The notes under the pieces are model-generated. The model worked only from the letters and a program-made list of their open reading frames with translations. It did no database searches and had not been told where the DNA came from. From Methylococcales bacterium (GTDB lineage Bacteria; Pseudomonadota; Gammaproteobacteria; Methylococcales; UBA1147): a stretch of 7,480 nt of DNA. Shown one piece after another: positions 6,374 to 7,480 of the stretch (positions within the stretch are counted from its first letter, which is position 1; the number at the start of each line of letters is the position of its first letter). The position numbers and the translations under genes were made by a program. The stretch covers positions 1 to 7,480 of the forward strand of contig JANXGZ010000117.1 in the NCBI GenBank assembly GCA_024958995.1. The letters are read 5' to 3'.

Positions 6374-6791
6374 GGGAGGCCGGCACCGGCCGATTGCCGA
6401 AATCAACGTTGTTCCTTATATCGATGTCACCCTGGTGCTGCTCATCATTTTCATGATTACTGCGCCTTTGCTGCAGACCGGGGTGGACGTCGATTTGCCG
6501 ACAGCCGATGCACGCCCGGTGAATCAGGATGAAAATACACCTCCGCTGGTTGTTTCGGTGAATTCGGAAGGGCAATACTTCCTGGATATAGGTGATAACC
6601 CCGACAAGTCTGTCGGAATTCGCGAACTGATGATCCGGGTTGCTGCCGTGCGAAGACATAAGCCCCAGACTGCGGTCCTGGTTAGGGGCGACAATAGCGT
6701 AGGCTACGGTAAGGTGGTTACGGTAATGGCTGCTCTTAAAGAAGCTGGCGTGTCCAGCGTTGGTTTGATGACCCGTCCGCCTGCCGAATGA
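6363..6791 (+). CDS. tolR: Tol-Pal system proton channel subunit TolR
   Basis: TolR is the single-pass partner of TolQ; its periplasmic domain binds peptidoglycan. I chose the ATG at 6363 because it gives MARRGGRHRP, close to the MAR... start of E. coli TolR, and a length of 142 residues, identical to E. coli. An in-frame ATG at 6351 would add four residues (MRDL) and cannot be excluded; neither has a strong ribosome site. The family motif AEINVVPYIDVTLVLLIIFM (12-31) contains D21, the expected proton-carrying Asp. The membrane segment is about 21-41, followed by VDVDLPTA and the periplasmic domain ending KEAGVSSVGLMTRPP. The gene overlaps tolQ by 11 bases and ends in the ATGA overlap with tolA. 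Confidence 0.95.
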   Translation: MARRGGRHRPIAEINVVPYIDVTLVLLIIFMITAPLLQTGVDVDLPTADARPVNQDENTPPLVVSVNSEGQYFLDIGDNPDKSVGIRELMIRVAAVRRHKPQTAVLVRGDNSVGYGKVVTVMAALKEAGVSSVGLMTRPPAE

Positions 6792-7480
6792 AGGACTTTT
6801 TCCGGCGTCATTCTGTTTCCGCTGGCTATTCGCTATTGCTGCACACGGGAATCTTGGCCATGTTTTTTCTGAGTTTCCCGGATACAGCAATGGAACGACC
6901 GGCAACCCCCTTTCCAGAGACCGTCAGGGCGGAGATGTTGGACGAGTCGGCCATCGAGGAGGAGGTTCGGAAGCTCAGGGAAATCGAGACAAAAAAACAG
7001 CAACAGCAGCAGGCTCGTCAAAAGAAACTTGAAACCGCACGCAAGGAAGAAGCTCGACGTCTGAAGAAGCTGAAAGAGCAGGCCGCGAAGGAAAATCGCA
7101 AGCTACAGGAACTGAAGAAGAATCGGAAGAAGGTAGAGCAGCAGCGCATCAAAGAACAGAAGCGCCTAAAAAAACTGGAAAAGAAACGAAAGGCTGAAGA
7201 GAAAAAGCGCAAGCAGGAAGAAAAGCGGAAAGCTGAGGAAAAGGCCCGCCGGCTTGCAGAACAGAAGGCGGTGGAGGAAAAACGCATTGCCGAAGAACAA
7301 CGGCGAAAACAGGAATCCGAGGCAAAAGCTAGTGCCGAGCGGCATGACCGGAAAGCCACCGCCGATGCCAATGCGAAAATAGAAGCCAAGCTCAACCGTC
7401 TTTGGCGCAGACCGCTCGGGACAGCGGTCGGCCTTTCCTGTGTCATTCTTGTCAAGACTGTACCTGGGGGCGAAGTAGTG
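6788..7480 (+). CDS. tolA: Tol-Pal system protein TolA, 3' end cut by window
   Basis: TolA is anchored in the inner membrane and spans the periplasm to reach TolB/Pal, driven by TolQR. The frame starts with the ATGA overlap on the tolR stop and stays open for 231 codons to the last base. A membrane segment lies at about 13-30. S15-x3-H19 in it keeps the Ser/His spacing of E. coli TolA (S18, H22) needed for contact with TolQR. Residues from about 55 to 200 form a charged helical or coiled-coil linker rich in K, R, E and Q, with Q5 at 71-75. The C-terminal domain begins near 195: W206-R-R-P, then GLSC (215-218) and VPGGEVV at the edge, typical of the TolA/TonB-like domain III. The linker is about half as long as in E. 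coli and much poorer in Ala. tolB and pal are expected downstream. Confidence 0.93.
   Translation, partial: MKDFFRRHSVSAGYSLLLHTGILAMFFLSFPDTAMERPATPFPETVRAEMLDESAIEEEVRKLREIETKKQQQQQARQKKLETARKEEARRLKKLKEQAAKENRKLQELKKNRKKVEQQRIKEQKRLKKLEKKRKAEEKKRKQEEKRKAEEKARRLAEQKAVEEKRIAEEQRRKQESEAKASAERHDRKATADANAKIEAKLNRLWRRPLGTAVGLSCVILVKTVPGGEVV

Noticed and set aside
7018..7455. Minus-strand open frame rich in Ser and Phe inside tolA
   Set aside because: Its composition is simply the complement of the Lys/Glu-rich TolA linker codons; the sense frame ends in a recognisable TolA C-terminal domain.
1..7480. Mobile elements, CRISPR arrays, tRNA or rRNA genes, defence systems
   Set aside because: The window is densely filled with conserved housekeeping genes in one direction, and I saw no terminal repeats, spaced repeats or RNA gene signatures in the gaps.

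Overview
The window is a segment of a bacterial chromosome, almost certainly from a gammaproteobacterium of moderate to fairly high GC. The reason is the gene order: yebC, ruvC, ruvA, ruvB, ybgC, tolQ, tolR and tolA in one direction, the arrangement known from Pseudomonas and many related gammaproteobacteria. Nothing in the sequence fixes the genus. All genes are on the + strand. I see no mobile element, CRISPR array, tRNA or rRNA, and no gene-free stretch longer than 145 bases.

Layout. Positions 1-2163 hold the 3' part of a Cu(+)-exporting P1B-type ATPase (copA type), cut by the window edge inside its N-terminal metal-binding domain. A 145-base gap follows (2164-2308). It is relatively AT-rich at its 3' end and carries two candidate promoters and a 12-base-armed inverted repeat. 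From 2309 a compact cluster runs to the window end: yebC (2309-3058), ruvC (3068-3565), a 70-base gap with an imperfect dyad, ruvA (3636-4235, TTG start), ruvB (4256-5293, very strong Shine-Dalgarno), ybgC (5290-5700), tolQ (5690-6373), tolR (6363-6791) and tolA (6788-7480, cut by the window end).

How the genes work together. RuvA, RuvB and RuvC form the Holliday-junction branch-migration and resolution machine used in recombinational repair. YebC is a TACO1-family protein, linked to translation of difficult sequences and, in some species, to transcriptional control. YbgC (an acyl-CoA thioesterase) and TolQRA belong to the envelope system that uses the proton-motive force to drive outer-membrane constriction at division; tolB and pal would be expected just beyond the window. 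From ruvB to tolA every junction overlaps, so these genes are probably co-transcribed and translationally coupled. The copper pump is functionally unrelated and sits upstream, where aspS is often found in relatives.

I did not find a previously undescribed system. The findings are modest: the dyad overlapping a promoter-like element before yebC, the ruvC-ruvA gap with a TTG start, the absence of a visible LexA box, the unusually basic and short TolA linker, and two homopolymer sites that could be tested for frameshifting.
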